Source of the DNA: Candidatus Neomicrothrix sp. UBA7884
Lineage (GTDB): Bacteria > Actinomycetota > Acidimicrobiia > Acidimicrobiales > MedAcidi-G1
Direction of reading: 5' to 3'
Assembly: GCA_002501135.1 (NCBI GenBank)
Contig: DLRQ01000022.1
Span: 5,801 to 34,555 of the forward strand
DNA length: 28,755 nt
Each line of letters begins with the position of its first letter. Position 1 is the stretch's first letter. The translations under genes and the position numbers were made by a program. The notes below the pieces were generated by a model that saw only the letters and a list, made by a program, of their open reading frames with translations, was not told where the DNA came from and ran no database searches. This document shows positions 7,558 through 15,075 of the stretch, piece after piece.

Positions 7558-8831
7558 GGCCGGCAACCCCGATTCTGCACGTTGACATGGATGCCTTCTT
7601 CGCATCCGTGGAAGTTGTGCGAAATCCTGACCTGCGCGGCAGGCCTCTTGTCGTCGGTGGAAGCGGTGAGAGGGGGGTGGTTGCTGCCGCCTCCTATGAG
7701 GCACGGGTGTTCGGCATTCGCTCTGCGATGCCGTCTTTGAGGGCACGGAGCCTCTGCCCGGACCTCGTCTTTCTGCCGGGTGACCACGCCCACTATCGGG
7801 AGGTGAGCGGACGCGTAATGGCGATTTTCCACCGGTTCACACCGCTGGTGGAACCTCTCTCCCTGGACGAGGCCTTCCTGGACGTTGGGGGGGCGGGACG
7901 GAGCGTCGGAGATCCGGGTGGGATTGCCTCGGAGATCCGTCGTCTGGTGTCCGTAGAGGAGGGCCTTACCTGTTCTGTGGGGGTGGCTCCCAACAAGTTC
8001 CTCGCCAAGTTGGCGAGCGAGCAGGCCAAGCCGCGGGTGTCGACATCGGGTTCTCATGAGGGGTCAGGAGTCTGCGTGGTTCCACCAGCTTCGGTCGAGG
8101 CCTTTCTGGCGCCGCTCCCGGCGGAGGTCGTGTGGGGGGTCGGTCCACGAACCATGGAGCGCCTGAGGCGACTAGGGGTGGTAACGGTCGGCGACCTTGC
8201 TGTCGTGCCCGAGGCAACCCTCGTGTCGCTTCTGGGTGCTGCTGTCGGCAGCCAACTCTGGCGCCTCTCCAGGGGTGTAGACGACAGGTCGGTAGAGCCC
8301 GGTCAGTCCGTCAAGTCCATCGGCCATGAGGAGACCTTCACGGTGGATCTGATGGACCCTGAATCCCTGATGCACGAGCTGGGCGGAATGGCGGACTCCG
8401 TCGCAGGCAGGGCGCGGGAAGCCGGAGTGACGGCCAGAACGGTGAACATCAAGGTCCGATTTGGCGACTTCACGACAATCACCCGCGCATCGACCCTTGC
8501 TGACGCGACCGACAGCAGTGCCGAGATCGCCGAGGTGGCCGGCGCCATGCTGGACAAGATCGATCCGAGTCCCGGGGTGAGGCTCCTCGGGGTGTCGTTG
8601 AGTGGTCTGCGTGAGGGATCGGTGCGCCAACTTCGACTCGATGAGCTGCCTGGCTCCGGTTGGGACGGGGAGGAGCGTGGGGATCGTCTGCCGAGATGGC
8701 GTGAGGCTGAAGGTGTGGTCGACCGGATAAGGCGCCGCTTCGGCCACAGGGCCATCGGTCACGAGGTAGCCGGCTCAGACCGGAAATCTAAGGATCCGGC
8801 GGGGAGGCAACCCTGGGGCCCAGATTCGTGA
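7554..8831 (+). CDS. dinB: DNA polymerase IV (Y family)
   Basis: Error-prone translesion polymerase, 425 residues. Catalytic acids are in HVDMDAFFASVE (Asp11; Phe16 is the expected steric gate against ribonucleotides) and SLDEAFLDV (Asp105, Glu106). The fingers carry AAASYEARVFGIRSAMP, the palm SVGVAPNKFLAKLAS, and the helix-hairpin-helix region WGVGPRTMERLRRLGV. The little-finger domain ends with VRQLRLDEL, whose QLRLDEL could serve as the beta-clamp contact. A charged tail of about 75 residues follows, longer than in E. coli. The GTG start overlaps the Nudix stop by four bases. No LexA box was found upstream, so damage control is not supported by what I see. Confidence 0.96.
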   Translation: MRPATPILHVDMDAFFASVEVVRNPDLRGRPLVVGGSGERGVVAAASYEARVFGIRSAMPSLRARSLCPDLVFLPGDHAHYREVSGRVMAIFHRFTPLVEPLSLDEAFLDVGGAGRSVGDPGGIASEIRRLVSVEEGLTCSVGVAPNKFLAKLASEQAKPRVSTSGSHEGSGVCVVPPASVEAFLAPLPAEVVWGVGPRTMERLRRLGVVTVGDLAVVPEATLVSLLGAAVGSQLWRLSRGVDDRSVEPGQSVKSIGHEETFTVDLMDPESLMHELGGMADSVAGRAREAGVTARTVNIKVRFGDFTTITRASTLADATDSSAEIAEVAGAMLDKIDPSPGVRLLGVSLSGLREGSVRQLRLDELPGSGWDGEERGDRLPRWREAEGVVDRIRRRFGHRAIGHEVAGSDRKSKDPAGRQPWGPDS

Positions 8832-8948
8832 GAGGTGGTGACAAATGCCCGCGTGCGTTGTTGCGTGGGTGCTGCTGTGCGATGCTTGAGGGCTGACGAG
8901 CCGGTCCGGCAACGGGCCGCAGAACTGGTGAGGAGAGGTGAGAACCCG
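8832..8948 (+). other. Gap between dinB and the DUF3040 gene
   Basis: These 117 bases hold no gene I can support. The DUF3040 frame is open back to 8835, but the extra residues (Cys/Arg-rich) do not belong to that family. AGGAGAGGTGAG at 8931-8942 is a strong ribosome site for the GTG at 8949 and decides that start. A promoter may lie here; none is clear. Confidence 0.4.
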
Positions 8949-9344
8949 GTGCCGTTGTCCGACGAAGAGGAGCGGATCCTCAGCGAGATCGAGGAACAGC
9001 TGTACGAGACTGACCCCAGCCTGGTGCGCGAGGTCTCACAGACGACGGTCTACACGCAGTCGATCCAGCACCTCAAGTGGTCGATTCTGGGATTTCTGCT
9101 CGGTGTGACCATCATGATCGCGAGCCTCTCTACGTCGTTCCTTCTGTCATTCCTCGGCTTCCTTGTGATGCTGGCGTCGGCCCTGGCGCTTGAGCGCAAC
9201 GCACGCCATCTGGGAAGGACCGGCATGCAGCAGGTGGCACAGTCTGGTCGTGGGGCGGCCCTGAAGGCAGTGGTTGGAGACAGTCGCCAGCGCATGCGGG
9301 ACCGCTTTCGCCGCGGAGAAGAACGCCGCCCCGGCGGATTCTGA
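8949..9344 (+). CDS. DUF3040 family membrane protein
   Basis: A 131-residue product beginning MPLSDEEERILSEIEEQLYE, the characteristic opening of the actinobacterial DUF3040 family, followed by two adjacent hydrophobic helices (about 43-61 and 62-82) and a basic C-terminus (RDRFRRGEERR). The start chosen is the GTG at 8949, six bases after AGGAGAGGTGAG. The biochemical role of the family is unknown to me; the protein should be a two-pass inner-membrane protein with both ends cytoplasmic. It lies between dinB and the ROK kinase on the same strand, 23 bases before the latter. In many actinobacteria DUF3040 genes lie close to dinB and the mraZ cluster, as here (recalled, not checked). Confidence 0.88.
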   Translation: MPLSDEEERILSEIEEQLYETDPSLVREVSQTTVYTQSIQHLKWSILGFLLGVTIMIASLSTSFLLSFLGFLVMLASALALERNARHLGRTGMQQVAQSGRGAALKAVVGDSRQRMRDRFRRGEERRPGGF

Positions 9345-9367
9345 CAGACCTGCGCAGGCGGTAGACC

Positions 9368-10237
9368 TTGGCCAGTGCCCTTGCCATCGACATCGGTGGC
9401 ACAAAGTTGGAGGCCGCACTGGTTGACTCGACCGGTGCGGTCCTCGGTCGCCGGCGGGCACCCACGGCAGGAGCTGAAGCTGAAGCCCTGTTCGACCAGT
9501 TGAGCGACCTGGTTTCCCCTTTCCTGGGCGAAGGTGGTCTGGCTGTCTGTGGCGTCGGGTCCGGTGGGCCCATGTCGGCTGGTGGTGAGACGGTGTCGCC
9601 GCTGAACATTCCGCAGTGGCGCAACTTTCCCCTCAGGGAGCGGTTGGCTGACCTCCTGGAGATTCCAGTGGCGATAGACAACGATGCAAAGGCCCTTGCC
9701 CTGGGTGAGGGGTGGCGGGGTGCGGCGGCCGGGTACCGGAACTTCCTGGCAATGGTCGTCTCCACCGGCGTCGGTGGCGGGTTGGTAGTCGACGGGCGTC
9801 TACTCGACGGCGATGAGGGTAACGCCGGTCACGTTGGTCATGTCATCGTCGACCCGGAGGGTCCGCCGTGTGCATGCGGCAGCCGGGGTTGTCTCGAGGC
9901 TATGGCATCGGGCCCTTCCATTGCCCGCCAACTCGGCTATCCCGTCGAAGATGCCCCGGCGGAGGTACGCAGGCGAACCGGCCAATTGGTAGGTAGGGCT
10001 GTGGCGTCTGTCGTGAACCTCCTTGACCTTCCTCTGACGGTGGTGGCCGGGTCGGTGGCACTCGGTTTCGGCGACGAGTTCTTCGACGCTGCTCAAAAGG
10101 AGCTGAGCAGGCACTGCGGGCTGGACTTCACTCATGGCGCCAGGATCGTTCCAGCGGGGCTCGGCTCAGATGGACCGCTCGTGGGTGCAGCGGCGGTCGG
10201 CTGGATGTCGTTGGGTGAGTTGGTGCTTTCCTCGTGA
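9368..10237 (+). CDS. ROK-family sugar kinase (glucokinase-like)
   Basis: A 289-residue cytoplasmic sugar kinase. It has the N-terminal ATP phosphate motif DIGGTKLEAALVD (8-20), the catalytic-base motif IDNDAKALALGE with Asp106, STGVGGGLVVDG (132-143), and a ROK zinc site His158-Cys168-Cys170-Cys175 (GHV...CACGSRGCLEA). Where many glucokinases have AGExGH, this one has AGHVGH, with histidine in place of the sugar-contacting glutamate; this variant also occurs in other ROK kinases, so glucose is likely but not certain. It starts with TTG at 9368 after AGGCGGT; no better start is in frame. Its stop overlaps the next gene as GTGA. With pfkA and glpK in the window, it adds an entry step to glycolysis. 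Confidence 0.9.
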   Translation: MASALAIDIGGTKLEAALVDSTGAVLGRRRAPTAGAEAEALFDQLSDLVSPFLGEGGLAVCGVGSGGPMSAGGETVSPLNIPQWRNFPLRERLADLLEIPVAIDNDAKALALGEGWRGAAAGYRNFLAMVVSTGVGGGLVVDGRLLDGDEGNAGHVGHVIVDPEGPPCACGSRGCLEAMASGPSIARQLGYPVEDAPAEVRRRTGQLVGRAVASVVNLLDLPLTVVAGSVALGFGDEFFDAAQKELSRHCGLDFTHGARIVPAGLGSDGPLVGAAAVGWMSLGELVLSS

Positions 10238-10488
10238 GCGTCGGCAAGGTGGCAGCGCTCGCCCTCGCCCTGTTGCGTCGGCCCGTCCTCTGGCCTGTTG
10301 CTGTGCGACAGGCTCATCGTCTCGCCTCCCGCGGTTGGTGGCGTCGAGCCCCGTTTGTACCGTTTCCGGACGCCACGTACGCGGGATTTCGTGCATTGAC
10401 CCAGTACGGCGACGCCGAGCGTGAACCCGATGTCGCAGATGTGCTGGTGTGGCTGGAGTGGTGCAGGGAGATGGAGCAGGGTGCCTGA
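10234..10488 (+). CDS. Small conserved-looking protein of unknown function
   Basis: An 84-residue product I cannot assign. The N-terminal half is basic and hydrophobic (KVAALALALLRRPVLWPVAVRQAHRL could be an amphipathic or membrane-touching helix), the middle has WWRRAPFVPFPDATYAGF, and the C-terminal half is acidic, ending VLVWLEWCREMEQ. The GTG start overlaps the ROK kinase stop (GTGA), and its own stop overlaps the next ATG (TGATG). It is therefore embedded between two translated genes, which argues strongly that it is real. Such a layout suggests co-expression with the kinase and the ligase-fold protein, not a known function. Confidence 0.75.
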   Translation: MSVGKVAALALALLRRPVLWPVAVRQAHRLASRGWWRRAPFVPFPDATYAGFRALTQYGDAEREPDVADVLVWLEWCREMEQGA

Positions 10489-11126
10489 TGTCGCCAGGTT
10501 GGGTGGTTGAGCGCCCGGTCGGGAGCATCGCCGAGAGACACAGATCAGAGCCCTCCCTCGACGATCGTCGTGTGCTGGTTCACGAGGTCGAAGATGTCGC
10601 CGTGGTGGTCGGCAGTGGCCAGAGGGTGATGCCCGTGCTCGAGGAGCCGTCGGTGGTGCGGCGAAGGTCCGGCGGAGGAGCCGTTCTGGTAGGTCCCGGC
10701 GAGGTCCTGTGGATCGACATCTTGTTGCCGCGGGGAGATCCGCTCTGGAACGATGACGTCTCCCGATCAGTGGGTTGGCTTGGCGGTGCATGGTGTGCGG
10801 CGCTCGCCGAGATAAATGTCGAGGCGACGGTTCACCACGGTCCGATGGTCGTTACCAGGTGGTCGGAGGTGGTCTGCTTTGCCGGGATTGGCCCCGGCGA
10901 GGTTCTGGTCGGAGGCCGGAAGGTCGTCGGGATAAGCCAGAGACGCAATAGGGGTGGAGCCCGCTTCCAGTGCGCTGCTCTTCTTCGATGGCGGCCCGGC
11001 GAGATGGTCCGGCTATTCGGACTCCAGCCCGAGGAGGCTGTGTCTGCCGATCTGCAGGGAGTGGCCGTCGGCCTCGGGGTCGATGCCGGGGAACTCGCCG
11101 AGGCCCTTTTGGGCCAGCTTCCCTGA
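10488..11126 (+). CDS. Lipoate-protein ligase A / octanoyltransferase-fold protein
   Basis: A 212-residue protein of the biotin/lipoate ligase catalytic fold. RRRSGGGAV (58-66) is the ligand-binding loop typical of LplA and LipM-type enzymes, and GRKVVGISQRR with Lys145 supplies the conserved lysine. There is no C-terminal accessory domain of the large LplA type, so it may be a single-domain ligase or transferase that acts on lipoyl domains of 2-oxoacid dehydrogenases or the glycine cleavage H protein. Substrate and donor are not visible. The ATG at 10488 shares one base with the upstream stop (TGATG); an open upstream extension overlaps the previous gene and lacks family sequence. It is the last gene before the mraZ promoter region. 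Confidence 0.85.
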   Translation: MSPGWVVERPVGSIAERHRSEPSLDDRRVLVHEVEDVAVVVGSGQRVMPVLEEPSVVRRRSGGGAVLVGPGEVLWIDILLPRGDPLWNDDVSRSVGWLGGAWCAALAEINVEATVHHGPMVVTRWSEVVCFAGIGPGEVLVGGRKVVGISQRRNRGGARFQCAALLRWRPGEMVRLFGLQPEEAVSADLQGVAVGLGVDAGELAEALLGQLP

Positions 11127-11328
11127 GGTTCGCTCACTCCGGTCGGGCACAGCTGCTTTACGTCCTGTTTTCGCTGCTCTGCCTCTCATGGGGTCCTGCG
11201 CACCCTTCGCTTACGCCCGAATCCTCTTCAGTTGGCCCCCTGATTGGGGAAAGGTGGGTTCCCTGGCTTGCTATGTGGGTTAAATCCCCATAAAGTGGAG
11301 CGTTATGGAGGGAAGGGGAGATCTGGCC
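11127..11328 (+). promoter_or_regulatory. mraZ upstream region with probable dcw promoter
   Basis: About 200 bases without a gene, which must hold the main promoter of the dcw cluster. The first ~115 bases show nothing I can name. Nearer mraZ, TTGCTA (11268-11273) and CATAAA (11289-11294) are a weak -35/-10 pair 15 bases apart. AAGGGGAG at 11313-11320 is a strong ribosome site eight bases before the ATG at 11329, and decides that start against the earlier ATG at 11305. Confidence 0.45.
11245..11279 (+). promoter_or_regulatory. Candidate MraZ boxes (TGGGN repeats)
   Basis: TGGGG at 11245 and TGGGT at 11255 are exactly ten bases apart, the period known for MraZ operators (TGGGN with five-base spacers, normally three or more copies). 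A third copy at the next step is degraded (TGGC at 11264), and another TGGGT lies at 11276. They overlap the region just upstream of the weak promoter. Autoregulation by MraZ is inference from family knowledge. Confidence 0.45.
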
Positions 11329-11754
11329 ATGCCATTCGTCGGGACGCACGACCACACCCTTGACGACAAGGGACGTCTTGTCATGCCAGCCAAGTTCCGC
11401 GCCCACTTCGACGGACCCGCCTACCTCTCACCCTGGGCCGGCTGTGTCGCCCTCTGGACCGCTGACCGCTTCGAATCCATGGTGCGCCGCCTCGAAGAGG
11501 AGGTCCGCTCAGGAGAGACGGAACCTGCTGTCCTTCGAGGCCTCGCAGCCCGCTCCGAGGAGGTCAGGCTGGATCCCCAAGGACGAATCATCGTTCCCCC
11601 GAGGCTCAGGGATTTCGCTGCACTCGAACGCGACGTGGTCGTCTGTGGAGCCATCGACTGGATCGAGATCTGGAACGCTCCCGACTGGGAGGGAATGGCC
11701 GACGAACTGGACCGTTCCGTCGCCGAGGCTTTTCGTCGGGGGAGCGGGATTTGA
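11329..11754 (+). CDS. mraZ: Transcriptional regulator MraZ
   Basis: A 141-residue regulator of the dcw cluster made of two SpoVT/AbrB-like halves. The signature motifs are DDKGRLVMPAKFR near residue 12-24 and DPQGRIIVPPRLR in the second half. The ATG at 11329 gives MPFVGTHDHTLDDKGR, matching the family N-terminus (M-F-x-G-T-x-x-H-x-L-D), and has AAGGGGAG eight bases upstream. The gene heads the cluster, and candidate TGGGN operators lie in front of it. In E. coli MraZ represses its own operon by binding such repeats as a ring-shaped oligomer; the same role here is inferred. Confidence 0.96.
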   Translation: MPFVGTHDHTLDDKGRLVMPAKFRAHFDGPAYLSPWAGCVALWTADRFESMVRRLEEEVRSGETEPAVLRGLAARSEEVRLDPQGRIIVPPRLRDFAALERDVVVCGAIDWIEIWNAPDWEGMADELDRSVAEAFRRGSGI

Positions 11755-11851
11755 GCCCACGGCTGGGGAGACCATGAGGCTGATGACCGTTCGCAGCCGG
11801 CGCAGGACCCACCGCTGCGATGCGGACAGAACCGCGGAAACAGATGAGCAG

Positions 11852-12802
11852 ATGGACACAGACAGACCAGACCCGACAGAGAACTTCCAGCATCAACCCG
11901 TGATGCTCGACGAGGTGATCGAAGCTCTGTCGGATGTACCGGCAGGGCTGATCCTTGATGCGACCCTCGGAGGAGCCGGCCACGCGGCAGCGCTGCTCGA
12001 AGCCCTCCCGGACTCCACCCTCATCGGTCTTGACAGGGACACCGACGCACTCACAGCCGCAGGCAGACGGCTCTCGGTCTTCGGAGATCGCGCACTGCTG
12101 CACCACTCGGACTTCGGAGACCTCGGCCTCGTTCTCGACCGGGTCGGCACCCGACAGATCTCGGCATTCCTGTTTGACCTTGGCGTCTCCTCGCCACAAC
12201 TGGACCGCCTCGACCGCGGGTTCAGCTACCGCGACGCGGGACCCCTCGACATGCGAATGGACCAGACACGTAGCCGCACGGCATCAGAGGTCGTAAACGG
12301 TTACAGCGAGAGCGCGCTGGCCGATCTGCTCTACCGGAACTCTGACGAGCGCTACGCCCGTCGAATCGCCGAGGCGATCGTGGCAGCTAGACCACTCACC
12401 GATACGGCAGAGCTGGCTGACCTGGTCCGTTCCGCAATACCCGCTCCGGCACGTCGCACAGGCGGGCATCCGGCCAAGCGGACCTTCCAGGCAATACGCA
12501 TCGAGGTGAACTCGGAACTTGAACAGTTGGCCGTCGGCCTTGATGCGGCTATACGGCATCTGAAGCCCGGTGGGCGGGGAGTGGTCATCTCCTACCATTC
12601 GGGCGAGGATCGCCTGGTCAAGGTCAGGTTTGACAGTGCCGTGACCGGCGGCTGCAAGTGTCCTCCCCAACTGCCCTGCGGATGTGGTGCCCGGCCTGAG
12701 GCCGTGGCAATCAGAAGAAGGGCGCTTCGACCGGGAGCGGCTGAGGTCGAGCACAACCCCCGCGCAGCCAGTGCCCGCCTACGGATTCTGGAGCGGGCAT
12801 GA
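11852..12802 (+). CDS. rsmH: 16S rRNA (cytosine1402-N4)-methyltransferase
   Basis: RsmH (MraW) N4-methylates C1402 of 16S rRNA in the P site using S-adenosylmethionine. Motifs: HQPVMLDEVIEAL at 14-26, SAM-binding DATLGGAGHAAALLE (36-50), GLDRDTDAL, HHSDFGDL, FDLGVSSPQLDR, GFSYRDAGPLDMRMD, HPAKRTFQAIRIEVN and ISYHSGEDR. The C-terminal CKCPPQLPCGCG is usual in the family. With the ATG at 11852 the product is 316 residues, matching E. coli. That ATG has only a weak ribosome site; in-frame ATGs at 11774 (GGGGAG three bases upstream) and 11783 would add 23-26 Arg-rich residues, so the start is unsettled. The stop overlaps the ftsL-like start as ATGA. Confidence 0.95.
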   Translation: MDTDRPDPTENFQHQPVMLDEVIEALSDVPAGLILDATLGGAGHAAALLEALPDSTLIGLDRDTDALTAAGRRLSVFGDRALLHHSDFGDLGLVLDRVGTRQISAFLFDLGVSSPQLDRLDRGFSYRDAGPLDMRMDQTRSRTASEVVNGYSESALADLLYRNSDERYARRIAEAIVAARPLTDTAELADLVRSAIPAPARRTGGHPAKRTFQAIRIEVNSELEQLAVGLDAAIRHLKPGGRGVVISYHSGEDRLVKVRFDSAVTGGCKCPPQLPCGCGARPEAVAIRRRALRPGAAEVEHNPRAASARLRILERA

Positions 12803-13224
12803 CAGCGGTAGTCAGACCAGTTGGAGGCAGCGAGGTATTTCCTGACCGGGCTACCCGCAGCACAGCTGGAAGCCGGGCCGCAACCGGCGGCAGACCGGCA
12901 TTCGGGGCCATGGGGGCCCTGAGCGTCTTCGGGTTCTTCGTAGCGCTGTTGGCAATGGCATCGCTGCACAGCGTGCTCGTCAACGGACAGTTCGAGTTTG
13001 ACAGCCTGCAGGATCGTCTGGAGTACGGCCAGCAGCGATCACAGGTCCTCCGAGAGGAGGTGGCCCGCCTCGAGAGCCCATCCCGGATCCTGAGTGCTGC
13101 CACCGGGCGCCTGGGAATGACACCGCCACCCAACCGCCTCTACCTGCCGGCCGTAGTTCCCGGTGACCCCCTTCATCCGCTTCCGACTCCGTCAGAGAAC
13201 CCCTTCTCGCTACGGGTCCGTTGA
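12799..13224 (+). CDS. ftsL: FtsL-like divisome protein
   Basis: A 141-residue single-pass membrane protein. A cytoplasmic N-terminus of about 37 residues is followed by one hydrophobic helix (about 38-60, ALSVFGFFVALLAMASLHSV) and a leucine-zipper-like coiled coil (LQDRLEYGQQRSQVLREEV, about 70-100) ending in ARLGM-type sequence (GRLGMTPP), the usual FtsL/FtsB layout. A proline-rich tail follows. Assignment rests on topology and position between rsmH and ftsI, where ftsL normally lies, since FtsL is poorly conserved. FtsL acts with FtsB and FtsQ to activate FtsW and FtsI. ATG overlaps the rsmH stop (ATGA); the stop overlaps the ftsI start (TTGA). Confidence 0.85.
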   Translation: MTAVVRPVGGSEVFPDRATRSTAGSRAATGGRPAFGAMGALSVFGFFVALLAMASLHSVLVNGQFEFDSLQDRLEYGQQRSQVLREEVARLESPSRILSAATGRLGMTPPPNRLYLPAVVPGDPLHPLPTPSENPFSLRVR

Positions 13225-15074
13225 GCACCGCACCTGCGGCGACAACCGCCACCGGCAGAGGCTCCAGTCGCGATCTCCTACGCCTCGGCGCCCAGAAGCG
13301 CCTCAAGAGGCGGATCGTGCTCGTCGGGCTTATCTTCATGGTTCTGTCCGGACTGCTCGGATGGAGGCTCGTGGAGCTCCAGATAATGGAACCCGACCGC
13401 TACCTGGAGAGGGGCCTGGCCCAACGGATCCACACCGTGACCCTTCCGGCCGCCCGGGGAGCGATCGTTGATCGCAACGGGGTTGATCTGGCCCTCTCGG
13501 TTCCACGCCAGTCGGTGGTTGCCAATCCAGGGATGATCGACGATCCTGCGGGGGCCGCAATGGCGTTAGCCGGGGTCCTGGGCACAGACATCCAGGTGCT
13601 TGAGGAGCGCCTCTCCAGCCAACGCTCCTTTGTCTACCTTGACCGACAGGTTGACGACGAGATCGCTGACAGAGCCATGGCGCTTGACCTCTCAGGTGTC
13701 TATACCCAGCCCGAGAGTGCGCGGCTGCGACCTGGTGATGGATCAGCACTGGCGCTTCTGGGCAGGACTGACATCGACAACAACGGGATCAGCGGTCTGG
13801 AGCTCGTCTACGACAACCTCCTCTCTGGAACCAACGGAGAGATGATCGTCGAGGCGGGATTGGGTGGATCGACCATTCCCGGCGGCGAGTACCGGGTTGA
13901 ACCGGCGGAGCAGGGCCTCTCCCTCGTGCTGACAATTGACCGCGCACTCCAGTTTGAGGCCGAGCGTCTCCTTGTAGACGGAGTCGAGGCCGCAGGCGGC
14001 AAGGGCGGCACTCTGGTGGCGATGAGCCCGATAACCGGCGAGGTGCTCGCCTCGGCGACGGTTACGCGAGGTGATGACGAGGTGGTGCGCCCCTCGACCG
14101 AACACAAGGTTGCCACCTGGACGTTCGAACCCGGATCGATAATGAAGCCGCTCACCATGTCGGCCGTCCTCGAGACAGGTACCGCTGCACCCGACACTGT
14201 CAGAGAGGTGCCAGGCAATGTGTTCGTGCATGATGCCGACTTCAAGGACTCGTTTCCGCATGGGATAGAGGAGTGGTCCGTGGCCGACATCCTCCGCCAG
14301 TCTTCAAACGTCGGAACGATCCTGTGGGCCCAGGATCTCGGCGAGGAGGCCCTGTACCGACAACTCCTCGACTACGGGCTCGGAGCGGTCACAGACCTGG
14401 GCTTTCCCGGAGAGGCCCGAGGCATCCTTACACCTGTCGGCAAGTGGTCCGGGACCTCCCTTCCAACAATCGCCATAGGGCAGGGAGTCTCAGCCACGCC
14501 AATACAGATGCTCACAGCATTCGCGACGCTGGCAAACGATGGTCGGCGACCCGCGCCCACACTGGTACGCGGTTCGTTGGATGATGGCGGAGTGTTTACA
14601 CCGATCCAGGTTGCCGAGCAGATTGAGGTGGTTTCGCCGGGTATCGCACGCAGCGTGGTCTCGATGATGGAGGCTGTCGTCTCAGATGGAACAGGGACGC
14701 GAGGCCAGGTGCCGGGCTACCGGATTGCGGGCAAGACCGGCACCGCATGGAAGCCGCTTGCCAAGGGTGGATATGGCGAGGACAAGGACGAGATTCGCTA
14801 CGTCGCCAGCTTCGCCGGTTTCCTTCCCGCGGAGGCACCCGAGTTGGTGATTCTCGTCGTTGTCGATGAACCGGCTCGCAAGACCTATTCAGGTGGAAGG
14901 GCAGCCGCACCGATCTTCTCCGACTACGCGCAGTTCGCCGTGAGGCAGCTACGGATACCGTCAGAGTTTGAGAGGACGGGCCTAGACCAGGTCGGAAGGG
15001 TAATGGCCACCACGCCGGCAAGGGCGTCCGACCTCCAGGCCGCCGAGGAGGCTGCCCTGTCGGGCATCGGGTGA
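13221..15074 (+). CDS. ftsI: Septal peptidoglycan transpeptidase FtsI (PBP3 class B)
   Basis: Cross-links septal peptidoglycan outside the membrane. The 617-residue protein has a basic N-terminus, one TM helix at about 31-50, the PBP dimerisation (pedestal) region from about 70 (AARGAIVDRNG), and a transpeptidase domain from about 235. Penicillin-binding motifs are all intact: SIMK with active-site Ser306 and Lys309, SSN at 361-363, and KTGT at 505-508. There is no PASTA repeat at the C-terminus. It starts with TTG at 13221, overlapping the ftsL-like stop; no in-frame ATG is near. murE follows after one base. It works as a pair with FtsW in this cluster. Confidence 0.96.
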   Translation: MSTAPAATTATGRGSSRDLLRLGAQKRLKRRIVLVGLIFMVLSGLLGWRLVELQIMEPDRYLERGLAQRIHTVTLPAARGAIVDRNGVDLALSVPRQSVVANPGMIDDPAGAAMALAGVLGTDIQVLEERLSSQRSFVYLDRQVDDEIADRAMALDLSGVYTQPESARLRPGDGSALALLGRTDIDNNGISGLELVYDNLLSGTNGEMIVEAGLGGSTIPGGEYRVEPAEQGLSLVLTIDRALQFEAERLLVDGVEAAGGKGGTLVAMSPITGEVLASATVTRGDDEVVRPSTEHKVATWTFEPGSIMKPLTMSAVLETGTAAPDTVREVPGNVFVHDADFKDSFPHGIEEWSVADILRQSSNVGTILWAQDLGEEALYRQLLDYGLGAVTDLGFPGEARGILTPVGKWSGTSLPTIAIGQGVSATPIQMLTAFATLANDGRRPAPTLVRGSLDDGGVFTPIQVAEQIEVVSPGIARSVVSMMEAVVSDGTGTRGQVPGYRIAGKTGTAWKPLAKGGYGEDKDEIRYVASFAGFLPAEAPELVILVVVDEPARKTYSGGRAAAPIFSDYAQFAVRQLRIPSEFERTGLDQVGRVMATTPARASDLQAAEEAALSGIG

Positions 15075-15075
15075 G

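Noticed and set aside
6616..7746. Long minus-strand open frame (376 codons) over suhB, the small membrane protein, the divergent gap, the Nudix gene and the start of dinB
   Set aside because: Arg/Pro/His-rich translation with no domain; it lies antisense or out of frame to five better-supported features, as is common in high-GC DNA.
8845..8889. 14-codon leader peptide (ATG to TGA) with a GAGGTGG ribosome-like site before the DUF3040 gene
   Set aside because: Too short to support; no attenuator hairpins or run of regulatory codons follows.
11360..11851. Upstream extension of the rsmH frame
   Set aside because: Mostly out of frame inside mraZ; Ser/Arg-rich and without family sequence. Only the part from 11774 remains a possible alternative start.
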